This document shows positions 11,508 to 18,940 of a stretch of 64,000 nucleotides of DNA, piece by piece. Both the position numbers and the translations under genes were made by a program. Source of the DNA: Azophilus sp965220835 (lineage in GTDB: Bacteria > Pseudomonadota > Gammaproteobacteria > Pseudomonadales > Azotimanducaceae); the NCBI GenBank assembly GCA_965220835.1, contig OZ244842.1, positions 4,030,001-4,094,000 of the forward strand. The letters run 5' to 3'. The notes below the pieces were generated by a model, which saw only the letters and a program-made list of their open reading frames with translations, did not search any database and was not told the origin of the DNA. Every line of letters starts with the position of its first letter. Positions within the stretch are counted from its first letter, which is position 1.

Positions 11508-11843
11508 CTACATCGCCTCAGTGAACTTGGCCTCCATGCGGTGGTAGTTCTCAAGGCCGGGGTTGTCGGCCATGATGGCTTTCCATTCGTCGGTGCCGAA
11601 CAGCTTGGGGAACTGCTCGTGGCGGGTGGCGACGTCTGGCCAGCGGAGAATCCAAGTGACCGTGGCGGAGCCGAGCTCGTCCAAGGGCTTGCCGTTGACT
11701 TCTGCGGGATCGTCCGTTGACACCCAAAAGCCCAACAGGTCGAAGTGCTCGCGGATGTAGGGCAGGGCCTTGTCGGCCGCCCAAGCCTTGTACTCGATCA
11801 TGCGGCTCGGCTCGTAGTGGTAGTTGCGGATTTCATAGATCAT
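11508..11843 (-). CDS. NIPSNAP family protein
   Basis: A 111-residue single-domain protein of the NIPSNAP family (dimeric alpha/beta-barrel fold). It starts MIYEIRNYHYEP, a typical N-terminal strand, and carries WILRWPD and YHRMEAKF further on. The biochemical role of bacterial NIPSNAP proteins is poorly defined; many lie near oxidoreductases or catabolic genes. ATG at 11843 has a good ribosome site (AAGGAGAA). It diverges from rlmE, so the 98 bp between them should hold promoters for both. Confidence 0.85.
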   Translation of the reverse strand: MIYEIRNYHYEPSRMIEYKAWAADKALPYIREHFDLLGFWVSTDDPAEVNGKPLDELGSATVTWILRWPDVATRHEQFPKLFGTDEWKAIMADNPGLENYHRMEAKFTEAM

Positions 11844-11941
11844 GGGGTTCTCCTTGGCGTGGATTGCTTCCTGGCACGCGATCTTAGTTGTTTTTGCGGT
11901 CGTTTTTTCGGAAGGTGCGAAAGTTGTTGACCGAGGGAAGC

Positions 11942-12598
11942 GTGCCCAAGCGAAGCAAATCCAGCCAGCGCTGGCTCAATCGCCAAAAGCGGGACTACTT
12001 TGCCGGGGCCGCTCGGCGCGAGGGCCGGGTGTCCCGCGCCCACTTCAAGCTGGCCCAGCTTGATGAGCGCTTCGGCTTGGTGGCGCCGGATGGCTGGATA
12101 CTTGAACTCGGGGCGGCGCCTGGTGGTTGGGCCGCCTATCTCGCTGAGCGGCTGGTGCAGGGGCGGGTGATCGCCGTTGATCCACTGCCGGTGGCCGCGC
12201 CGAGCGCCCGGGTGGAGGTGGTCACCGGGCGGCTTGGTGAAGAGGAAGTCGATAGTCAGGTTGAGGCCATTCTTGGGGCCTCGGGGCGGTTGCCGCTGGT
12301 CGATCTGGTGCTGTCCGACATGGCCCCGAACATCTCAGGGGTGCGGGCGGCCGACCAAGCGCAGGCCATGGACTTGGCGGAGTTGGCGGTGGCTGCGGCC
12401 GGTCGCTGGCTAGCGCCCGGTGGTGGCTTGGTGGTCAAGCTAATGCAGGGTGAGGGCGTGGACGCTTGGATCAAAGACGTCAAGGCAGCCTTCGACAGGT
12501 TCGGTGTCGTCAAGCCAACGGCCTCGCGCCCGGAGTCACGGGAGGTGTACGCCGTGGCCCAAGGCTACCGGGGGCAGGGATTCATCGAATTGGGCTGA
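11942..12598 (+). CDS. rlmE: 23S rRNA 2'-O-ribose methyltransferase RlmE (FtsJ/RrmJ)
   Basis: Methylates U2552 in the A-loop of 23S rRNA with S-adenosylmethionine. The 218 residues show the conserved start (KRSKSSQRWLNRQKRD), the SAM site LELGAAPGGWAAYL, and the catalytic-region residues in LVLSDMAPNISG and VVKLMQGEG. GTG at 11942 is preferred because it follows GAGGGA; the frame is open further upstream. In Pseudomonas and E. coli this gene lies directly before ftsH. Here ftsH is 22 kb away. Confidence 0.95.
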   Translation: MPKRSKSSQRWLNRQKRDYFAGAARREGRVSRAHFKLAQLDERFGLVAPDGWILELGAAPGGWAAYLAERLVQGRVIAVDPLPVAAPSARVEVVTGRLGEEEVDSQVEAILGASGRLPLVDLVLSDMAPNISGVRAADQAQAMDLAELAVAAAGRWLAPGGGLVVKLMQGEGVDAWIKDVKAAFDRFGVVKPTASRPESREVYAVAQGYRGQGFIELG

Positions 12599-12673
12599 TC
12601 CTTCGACTTCGCCTCGAATCGCGATTTCATGAAGCGACGGGTGGCCCTTAACTGGGCTTCTCGGGTTCGGAGC

Positions 12674-12741
12674 GACGGCAGGATGCCCTCGAGCACAAGG
12701 AACAGCTCGAACGAAGGTCGGCTCGAGGGCGTCCCGCCCTC
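12674..12741. repeat. REP-like palindromic element, copy 1
   Basis: The right arm CTCGAGGGCGTCCCGCCCTC (12722-12741) pairs with a diverged left arm at 12674-12693 (17 of 20 positions). The loop contains CTCGAACGAAGG. The same right arm and loop motif (reverse orientation) recur at 26725-26797, defining a small dispersed repeat family in this genome. Confidence 0.7.
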
Positions 12742-12790
12742 TTCCTGAATCGCGCGAACTCCGCACTGCCCTGCCCTCGGCACTGCTCAG

Positions 12791-12854
12791 TTGGCCTCAA
12801 TGGCGCACGCGTGGCCCTAAAGGCGCACGCGTGGCCTTAAGGGCGCACGTTGGC
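12791..12854 (+). repeat. 20-bp tandem repeat, about three copies
   Basis: Units of TGGCGCACGCGTGGCCCTAA run 12801-12820 and 12821-12840 (first base A in the second), with partial copies on both sides. They lie 60-100 bp before the start of the next gene. Confidence 0.85.
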
Positions 12855-12902
12855 TTTCTGTGGCACACTTGCGCGCCACCAAGTTGACCGAACCCACGCC
12901 CC

Positions 12903-14345
12903 ATGGTCGATGCCGAATTCAATGAGCGGCTTAACGCCGTCATCGCCAACCGCTTGCCGGGCTGCGATGGGCTGATTGCCGTCGAGCGACTGTCCGGCGG
13001 TGCCAGCCAGGAAACCTACCGCATCCGCGCCCAAGCAGGCGCTGGCGAGCGCTTGCTGGCCATGCGCCGGGCGCCGGGTGGGCTGGCGCCCCAGTCGGAG
13101 GCGACCGGCGTTCATCCTGGGCTGGCGGTGGAGGCGCGGCTGATGCAGGTGGCCCGTTCGGTCGGCGTGCCGGAGCCGGAAGTCTTCCACGTGCTCGAAG
13201 AGGCCGATGGCCTGGGCGAGGGCTTTCTTATGGAGTGGCTGGACGGTGAGGCCTTGGGGGCGCGCATCGTTCGCGCACCGGCGTTCGAAGCCGTGCGTCC
13301 GAAGCTCGCCTTCGAATGCGGCCGAATACTCGCGCGCATTCACGCCATCGATCTGCAAGCCACCGGCCTGGAGCAGGCGCTGGACACAATCACGCCCGCC
13401 GAATTCGTGGAGCAGACCTGGGAGCGCTACCGTCAGTTCCCAACGCCGCAGCCGATGATCGACTACGCCGGCCGCTGGCTGATGGACCACCTGCCGGACA
13501 CCCCCGGGCTGACGCTGGTGCACAACGACTTCCGCAACGGCAACTTCATGATCGACGAGCAGGGCATCATCGCGGTGCTGGACTGGGAAGTGGCCCACAT
13601 CGGCGACCCCATGCGCGACCTCGGCTGGATCTGCACCAATTCCTGGCGCTTTGGCCGCAGCGACCTGCCGGTGGGCGGGTTCGGCCACTATGCAGATCTC
13701 TTCGCGGGCTACGAAGCCGAATCAGGCCAGCCTGTGGACCCGGAGAGGGTGCGCTTCTGGGAGGTGTTCGGCTCCTTCTGGTGGGCCATCGGCTGTCTCG
13801 GCATGGCCGAACACTACCGCAGCGGACCGGACCAGACCGTGGAGCGGCCCGCCATCGGGCGGCGGTCTTCGGAGTGCCAAGTGGATTGTGTCAACCTGCT
13901 GATTCCGGGGCCGGTTCACACCGTGGCGGGCGGCGACGCCTCCGCCTCGTCGGAAATGCCCCGCATCGACGAATTGCTGATCAGCGTGCGCGACTACCTG
14001 CGCGGCGACGTCATGGCGGAGACCTCCGGGCGCACCAACTTCTTGGCCCGAGTGGCCGGCAACTCCCTTGACGTTGTGCTGCGCGACCTAACGCTAGGGC
14101 CTGCACATCGCCGGGGGGAGCAGCGTAGGCTTCAGGCCTTGTTCAATTCAGAGGCCGGTTTGGACGAGCTGCGCTGGCGCCTGGTCCACGCCCTGCGCGA
14201 CGGCAGCCTGCCGTTGCAACACCCCGGCTTGGCCGAGCACCTCCGTGAAACCGTGGTCAACCAGGTCGCCATCGATCAACCGAAGTACTCTGGATACCAA
14301 ACAGCGATTGCCCAAGGCACTTCGCCCGCCACCAAGTCTGGGTAG
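12903..14345 (+). CDS. APH-fold phosphotransferase fused to a DUF6285-like domain
   Basis: A 480-residue protein in two parts. Residues ~1-340 form a kinase of the aminoglycoside-phosphotransferase fold, close to the domain found in ACAD10/11-type proteins. The catalytic loop is LVHNDFRNGNFMID and the metal-binding Asp lies in VLDWEVAHIGDP. Such enzymes near acyl-CoA genes are thought to phosphorylate hydroxyacyl-CoA or similar small molecules. After a short linker, MPRIDELLISVRDYLRGDV begins a DUF6285-like domain, usually a separate neighbouring gene. The fusion supports a shared task. The substrate is unknown. ATG at 12903. Confidence 0.8.
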   Translation: MVDAEFNERLNAVIANRLPGCDGLIAVERLSGGASQETYRIRAQAGAGERLLAMRRAPGGLAPQSEATGVHPGLAVEARLMQVARSVGVPEPEVFHVLEEADGLGEGFLMEWLDGEALGARIVRAPAFEAVRPKLAFECGRILARIHAIDLQATGLEQALDTITPAEFVEQTWERYRQFPTPQPMIDYAGRWLMDHLPDTPGLTLVHNDFRNGNFMIDEQGIIAVLDWEVAHIGDPMRDLGWICTNSWRFGRSDLPVGGFGHYADLFAGYEAESGQPVDPERVRFWEVFGSFWWAIGCLGMAEHYRSGPDQTVERPAIGRRSSECQVDCVNLLIPGPVHTVAGGDASASSEMPRIDELLISVRDYLRGDVMAETSGRTNFLARVAGNSLDVVLRDLTLGPAHRRGEQRRLQALFNSEAGLDELRWRLVHALRDGSLPLQHPGLAEHLRETVVNQVAIDQPKYSGYQTAIAQGTSPATKSG

Positions 14346-14705
14346 CGAGCGGCTTCCTCGGACCGATTGGCTTCCCCGTACGTCCCGCCCTCGATGGGCA
14401 ACCATGCGTTGCGGCTGAAGCCATCGCAACACCCCGAACCAACCGGTTTCACCACAGATCGCTCGGGGAACCCGCCCGCTCCAAATGGCGTTCCACCCTT
14501 GATGGGAAACCGGCGTCGAGCTAATGGGTTGACGCTCTTACCTGCAAGAATCGGGTTGCGGGCCAGTGTGTTGGTGTCCTTGCACCCAAGAATCGGGTGT
14601 CGGGCCAATGTGTTGGTGTCGTTACCCCCAAGAAACGGGTATTGGGCCAGTGGGTTAGTGGTCTTACGTTCAAGAAACGGATGTTGGATCAAGGAGTTGG
14701 CGATC
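14346..14705. other. Repeat-filled gap between two convergent genes
   Basis: About 360 bp between the stop of the APH-fold gene and the stop of the Nramp-like gene. The second half is a 42-bp tandem array (listed). The first half holds two related fragments around CGATGGGCAACC (14392) and TTGATGGGAAACC (14499) that look like worn copies of the same unit. No intrinsic terminator with a T-run was found. Confidence 0.7.
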
Positions 14706-14711
14706 CTACAG
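14526..14711. repeat. 42-bp tandem repeat, four copies plus a partial
   Basis: Copies at 14526-14567, 14568-14609, 14610-14651 and 14652-14693, then a partial to 14711 that runs into the end of the Nramp-like gene. Each unit contains a variant of CAAGAATCGGGT...GGGCCAGT. The minus strand reads through the array without stops as 14-residue repeats (NTLARHPILGCKDT), because 42 is a multiple of three. Ribosome site, start context and homology are lacking, so it is listed as a DNA repeat. Confidence 0.85.
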
Positions 14712-16172
14712 AATCACGAACCGGATCACGGCGGCGGCCATGACCAACTGGAAGACGAACACCGTCCAGAGGGTGCCCTTTGCCAAGGCGCCGGGGCGCA
14801 CGCGGGGGTCGAGGAAGTGGCTTTGCAGCCACAGGGTGGCGCCGCTTTGCAGGGGCAGGAAGAGGGCGGCGGTGACGGCGCCGATGGTCACCAGCAGCAG
14901 CGGGCTCTCGAAGGTGAGGTAGAGGATCAAGCTGGTCACGGGGACGATCAAAACGTAGCCGCGAATCCAATGGCGGCGGTTGACGCGGTGGCGGTCTAGC
15001 AGGCCCAGTTCGATCAGGTAGTCAGGCACGAAGCGGCCGCCGGCGGCGATGCCCGACAGGGCGGTGGAGAAGAAGATGAAGAAGGCGCCGCAGCCAAACA
15101 GCCACAAGGCCCAGCCGCCCAGCACGTCGGTGAACATGGCGGACAGGGTGCGGATGGTGTCGAGTCCGGAAGGCGTCGCTCCGCTGGGGTGCAACACGCC
15201 GGCGCCCAGCATGTAAAAGGGCAGCGTCGCCAAGGTGAGGACGATCAGGGTGGCCCAGACGTCGGTGTGCAGCACGCGAATCCAGCCCCGGGCGCGGTCC
15301 AGCCAGGCGGGGTCGCTGCGGTCCGCGCCGATATGGCTTGGCCAGCCCTTTTCGATGCACCAATAGGTGTAGGCGGCAGACTCGCTGGAGTTGACGCCAG
15401 TGTAGCCGTACATCGCCAACGCAAGCACTGCGTACTCCAAGGGAAAGTCGAAGCGCAGCCCGGAAGCCAGGTCGCCAAGGCTCACCGCGTAGTCGGTAAA
15501 CTGCATCGCAACGGCGCAGATCAAGGTGATGATCGTGAAGCTCATCACTAGGGCGATCATGGAGCGCTCAAAACGCAGGTAGGCGCCAGTGCCCAGCACG
15601 GCCATGACCGCCACGGCGACGATCACCGTGTTGGTGACCGTGCCGAAGCCGGTCAGCAATTGCAGCCCTTGGCTGGCGCCGCCGACGATGCCGCCCATGG
15701 TGAGCAGGGAAGGTATGAAGCCAAGCAAGCCCAAGGGGATGGGCCAGGCGATGCCGCCGTGCCGGGTGGGAATGCGCCCGGGCAGGCGGTTCAGCGCGCG
15801 CAGGTAGGTGTCCCCGGAAATGATGATGTAGCGCGCCAGCTCGGCCTGCACGATGGACTTGCTCCAGCAGGACAGCAGCACCCACCAGAGCATCAGGAAA
15901 CCGGCTTGAGCGCCGAGGCTTGAGGTGAGCAGAATCTCTCCGGAGCCGACGATGGTGCCGGAGATGACGATGCCCGGGCCGAGATGGCGCAGGCGGCCGA
16001 GAAAGCCGACCGGAGGCTTGCGCTGTTCGCCCGGCCGATGGGTGTAAGGGTCGGTTGTCTGGGACAGCGCGCTAACGAGCGGGGGCCTCTGACCAGCGCC
16101 AGCGCAGGGCGCGTTGCCGGCGGCAACTCGGCGGGCGCTGGCGTGGTGGTTGAGCCATGTGGCAGCCGTCAC
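14706..16172 (-). CDS. Nramp-related transporter lacking the classical metal-site motifs
   Basis: A polytopic inner-membrane carrier of 488 residues with about 11 hydrophobic segments. It begins GPGIVISGTIVGSGEILLTSSLG and continues in the style of the Nramp (MntH) superfamily. In metal-transporting Nramps, helix 1 carries DPGN and helix 6 carries MPH. Here these places read SGTIVGSGE and MYGYTGVNSSES, so the canonical Mn/Fe site is missing. It is probably a distant Nramp relative with another substrate. The first ~45 residues are polar and proline-rich. GTG at 16172 is a tentative start, 15 bp after the oxidoreductase gene, so the two are likely co-transcribed. Confidence 0.8.
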   Translation of the reverse strand: MTAATWLNHHASARRVAAGNAPCAGAGQRPPLVSALSQTTDPYTHRPGEQRKPPVGFLGRLRHLGPGIVISGTIVGSGEILLTSSLGAQAGFLMLWWVLLSCWSKSIVQAELARYIIISGDTYLRALNRLPGRIPTRHGGIAWPIPLGLLGFIPSLLTMGGIVGGASQGLQLLTGFGTVTNTVIVAVAVMAVLGTGAYLRFERSMIALVMSFTIITLICAVAMQFTDYAVSLGDLASGLRFDFPLEYAVLALAMYGYTGVNSSESAAYTYWCIEKGWPSHIGADRSDPAWLDRARGWIRVLHTDVWATLIVLTLATLPFYMLGAGVLHPSGATPSGLDTIRTLSAMFTDVLGGWALWLFGCGAFFIFFSTALSGIAAGGRFVPDYLIELGLLDRHRVNRRHWIRGYVLIVPVTSLILYLTFESPLLLVTIGAVTAALFLPLQSGATLWLQSHFLDPRVRPGALAKGTLWTVFVFQLVMAAAVIRFVIL

Positions 16173-16187
16173 CCGCCGACACGAACA

Positions 16188-18278
16188 TCAAGCCACCTGC
16201 ACTTCGACCGGGATGCCGGTCATGTGGGCTTGATTGCTCAAGGGCTCGAAGCTGTCCAACCCTGAGGGCAGCAGGGCGTTGACGTTGACCCCGGGGTGGT
16301 TGCTTGCCACTGTCAAGGCCGGGCTCACGCCGTGTCCCCAACCGTGGGTCATGGCCACCACGCCGGGGCGCAGCGAATCGTCAAGCGCCAGGGTGGCGAT
16401 GACTGCCCCGCTGGCGCTTTGCACGCGCACTTCAGCGGCCGCCTCCAAGCCGAGGCGCTCGGCATCCTTCGGGTTCATGTACAGCGGGTTGTCCAGTGCG
16501 TAGTCGCGCTTGAGGGAGGGCAGGTTGGCCAACCAGCTATTCAGCATGGTGTTGGTTCGGCGGGTGATCAACTTCAGTTGATGGGCCGGTTCCGCCAGCA
16601 GCTCATCGAAAATCTCATCGGCCCGTTGCAGGGCATTGGCGAACAGGGGCGGGCAGCAGTCGATGCGCCCGCTGGGGTTTTGCACGCCGATTTCAAACAA
16701 GGCTTCCGGCTGCGGTGGGGGCAGCACGGCAGTGCCTGAGGGGCTCTCGCGCAGCCGCTCTCGGGAGAGGTTCGCGGCGGCCAGTTGCCGGTCGTGGCGG
16801 GCATTCACGCCCGTGCCATCCGGTTTGACCGGCAGCGGCAGGCCAAGGCGCTCGGCAAGGCTGGCCAGAATCCACCACTCGGGCTGCCGCTCGAATTTCG
16901 GCGCCACCACAGCTTCCGTGTGCTGCACGAAGGGTTTGGGTTGGAAGCCTGGCGACAGGGAGTTCAGGTCCGCCCGCTCCAGCCAGTCCGTGGCCGGCAG
17001 TGCGTAGTCGGCCAGCTCGGCGGTGGCGCTGGGATAGATGTCGATCACCACGCACAGTTCCAGGCGCTCAAAGGCGCGGCGCAGGCGCGGCCCGCCACCC
17101 ACGGACAGCAACGGATTGCCGGCCATGACGATCAGCGCCTTGACCTTGCCGGACTCGATGTGCTCCGCCAGCAGGTTGGCGGGCAGGTTGCCGGCGACGG
17201 TGCGCAGGGAGCCGAACTCAGTCTCGAAGAACGGATCCTCCGCCCGGCGCAGGCCCACCGTGGCCGCGGGAAAGTAGCCCGGCGAGTAGAGATTGCCGCC
17301 GCGCCGCCCGAGATTGCCGGTCACTAAGCTCAGCATCTGCGCCAGCCAATAGGCGAGGGTGCCTTGACGCCCCATGTTCACACCGGTGGAGACGTGAATG
17401 CTGGCCGTCTTGGCGGTGGCGAAGTCCTGCGCCAGCGCCCGGATGGCATCCGCCTCAATGCCCACGACAGGGGCCGCCCGCTCGGCGGGAAAGCGGGCTG
17501 TGAAGGCGAACAGCTCTTCGACGCGCTCGCCGTGCCGGGCAAGGGCGTCCCCATCCACCCAACCTCGGCGGCGCACCTCGTCAATCATGGCGGCGAGCAG
17601 GTACAGGTCCGTATCCGGCTTGATGCGGATTACATCGCCCGTGTGGGGCGAGACCGACTCCGTGCGCCGCGGGTTGATGTGGCGCACGGTGCCGCCGCGC
17701 TCCACGATGCCGCGCAGCGCCCCCATGGCGTCCGCCATCTGCACAAAGCTCAAGTGCGAGATGCGTGGATTGGCGCCGACCACCAGCAGGTGGTCGGTGT
17801 GCTCGAAGTCGGGGATGGGATGCAGGTTCACGGTGCCGAACACCGCTTCGGAGGCGGCGAACTTGTTGGCGCAGTCCTGGGTGCCGGAGCCGAACGCGTA
17901 ACGCACGCCCAAGGCCCGCGCGAACTTGCGTGCGGAGTCCCGGCCGGTGCTGTTGAACCCCAATGGATTGCCGAAATAGACGCCGATGCACTCCGGGCCG
18001 TGGGTGGCGGACAACATCGACAGCCGTTCCGCAATGCCCCCGAGGGCGTCCGGCCACGAGATGTTCTCAAAGCCTCCGGAGCCCGTGCGCCGGCGGGGAT
18101 GATTCAGCCGATCCGGGTCTTCATGAACTTCGGTGAACTTCAGCCCCTTGTGGCAGGCGAAACCGCGATGCACGGGATGCTCGCGGTCCGGTTGCAGCCG
18201 AATCCGCTCCCCATCGACTTCCGCCACCAAGCCGCAGTGCGGCTCGCAAATCCGGCAAAACGTGTGAACCTGGCGCAT
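16188..18278 (-). CDS. Molybdopterin-dependent oxidoreductase with one [4Fe-4S] cluster
   Basis: A 696-residue catalytic subunit of the DMSO-reductase superfamily. Cys 8, 11, 15 and 42 (FCRICEPHC...GFACHKG) form the N-terminal [4Fe-4S] site. Molybdopterin-binding stretches such as GSGTQDCANKFAASE, VGANPRISHLSF and NMGRQGTLAYW follow, and the C-terminal domain includes LITRRTNTMLNSW. There is no Tat-type RR signal, so it is probably cytoplasmic. Its substrate is not predictable; the sequence is unlike NarG, FdhF or arsenite oxidase. ATG at 18278 is chosen because it follows GAAAGGAGGGACTC, though the frame is open upstream. The downstream partner is the Nramp-like carrier. Confidence 0.88.
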   Translation of the reverse strand: MRQVHTFCRICEPHCGLVAEVDGERIRLQPDREHPVHRGFACHKGLKFTEVHEDPDRLNHPRRRTGSGGFENISWPDALGGIAERLSMLSATHGPECIGVYFGNPLGFNSTGRDSARKFARALGVRYAFGSGTQDCANKFAASEAVFGTVNLHPIPDFEHTDHLLVVGANPRISHLSFVQMADAMGALRGIVERGGTVRHINPRRTESVSPHTGDVIRIKPDTDLYLLAAMIDEVRRRGWVDGDALARHGERVEELFAFTARFPAERAAPVVGIEADAIRALAQDFATAKTASIHVSTGVNMGRQGTLAYWLAQMLSLVTGNLGRRGGNLYSPGYFPAATVGLRRAEDPFFETEFGSLRTVAGNLPANLLAEHIESGKVKALIVMAGNPLLSVGGGPRLRRAFERLELCVVIDIYPSATAELADYALPATDWLERADLNSLSPGFQPKPFVQHTEAVVAPKFERQPEWWILASLAERLGLPLPVKPDGTGVNARHDRQLAAANLSRERLRESPSGTAVLPPPQPEALFEIGVQNPSGRIDCCPPLFANALQRADEIFDELLAEPAHQLKLITRRTNTMLNSWLANLPSLKRDYALDNPLYMNPKDAERLGLEAAAEVRVQSASGAVIATLALDDSLRPGVVAMTHGWGHGVSPALTVASNHPGVNVNALLPSGLDSFEPLSNQAHMTGIPVEVQVA

Positions 18279-18394
18279 GAGTCCCTCCTTTCCCAAGCGC
18301 CCGATTATGGATGGCGGTGGGCGCAACGCGCAAGCTCGTGCGCCGACCCGAGCGGCCGACCATGCAATAATGCAGGTCGGTGGGAGCGCTAAGT

Positions 18395-18940
18395 TTGGAT
18401 ATTGGTGTCGAGTACAAGAATCTAGGCCCTGTGGACGTAGCTCCATTGCGGGATGCCATTCTGCTGCAGCCGGAAACCGCTTGGTCCGAGCAGCCGCTGC
18501 GCCAACAGACTTACGAGGTCCATCAAGACACGCAGTCCATCGTACTGCTGTTTTGTGATGAAGCCTGGCCGGACGGGGAGATTTATCAGGAGCTCGGTTG
18601 GGCGCGCTTGCATGAACACGCCATGCCGCTGATCGAGCGCATCCTTGCGGAGCACTATCTGCCCGGAGGCAGTTTGCTCAGAGCGATGGCGGCCAAGCTC
18701 AAGCCCGGAGGGCGCATTTTGCCGCACCGCGACACACTGCCCTCTTTCTGCATGGGGCACCGGATCCATGTTCCCATCACCACCAACAGCGGCGTGCAGT
18801 TCAACATTGCGGGAAAGCCTTGCCGGCTGCAAGTGGGCCAAGCCTACGAAATCAACAACCAAACCCGTCATTCGGTCATCAATATGGGTCGCGAAGATCG
18901 AATCAGCTTCATATTTGACTACGTCCCCCCGCAGAGCTGA
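18395..18940 (+). CDS. Aspartyl/asparaginyl beta-hydroxylase family protein
   Basis: A 181-residue Fe(II)/2-oxoglutarate dioxygenase-like protein. The conserved core is visible: HRDTLPSFCMGHRIHVPITTN (first His and the substrate/2OG region), GQAYEINNQTRHSVINMG (second His), then RISFIFDYV. In characterised members the enzyme hydroxylates Asp or Asn side chains. TTG at 18395 is chosen for its GGGAG ribosome site; a GTG five codons earlier is possible. The stop overlaps the next start as ATGA. It is divergent from the molybdopterin gene. The coupled TPR-sulfotransferase suggests both modify the same substrate. Confidence 0.85.
   Translation: MDIGVEYKNLGPVDVAPLRDAILLQPETAWSEQPLRQQTYEVHQDTQSIVLLFCDEAWPDGEIYQELGWARLHEHAMPLIERILAEHYLPGGSLLRAMAAKLKPGGRILPHRDTLPSFCMGHRIHVPITTNSGVQFNIAGKPCRLQVGQAYEINNQTRHSVINMGREDRISFIFDYVPPQS

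Larger units (their letters stand above)
12599..12902. other. Repeat-bearing spacer between rlmE and the APH-fold gene
   Basis: About 300 bp without a gene. It holds a REP-like hairpin element (12674-12741) and a 20-bp tandem repeat (12791-12854), both listed separately. Confidence 0.7.

Noticed and set aside
10930..11547. Plus-strand 205-codon frame
   Set aside because: Antisense to the TacA-type antitoxin and the spacer next to it; Cys/Arg/His-rich without motifs.
14276..14692. Minus-strand protein with 14-residue repeats
   Set aside because: Open only because the 42-bp period is a multiple of three; no ribosome site, and its C-terminal half is antisense to the end of the APH-fold gene.
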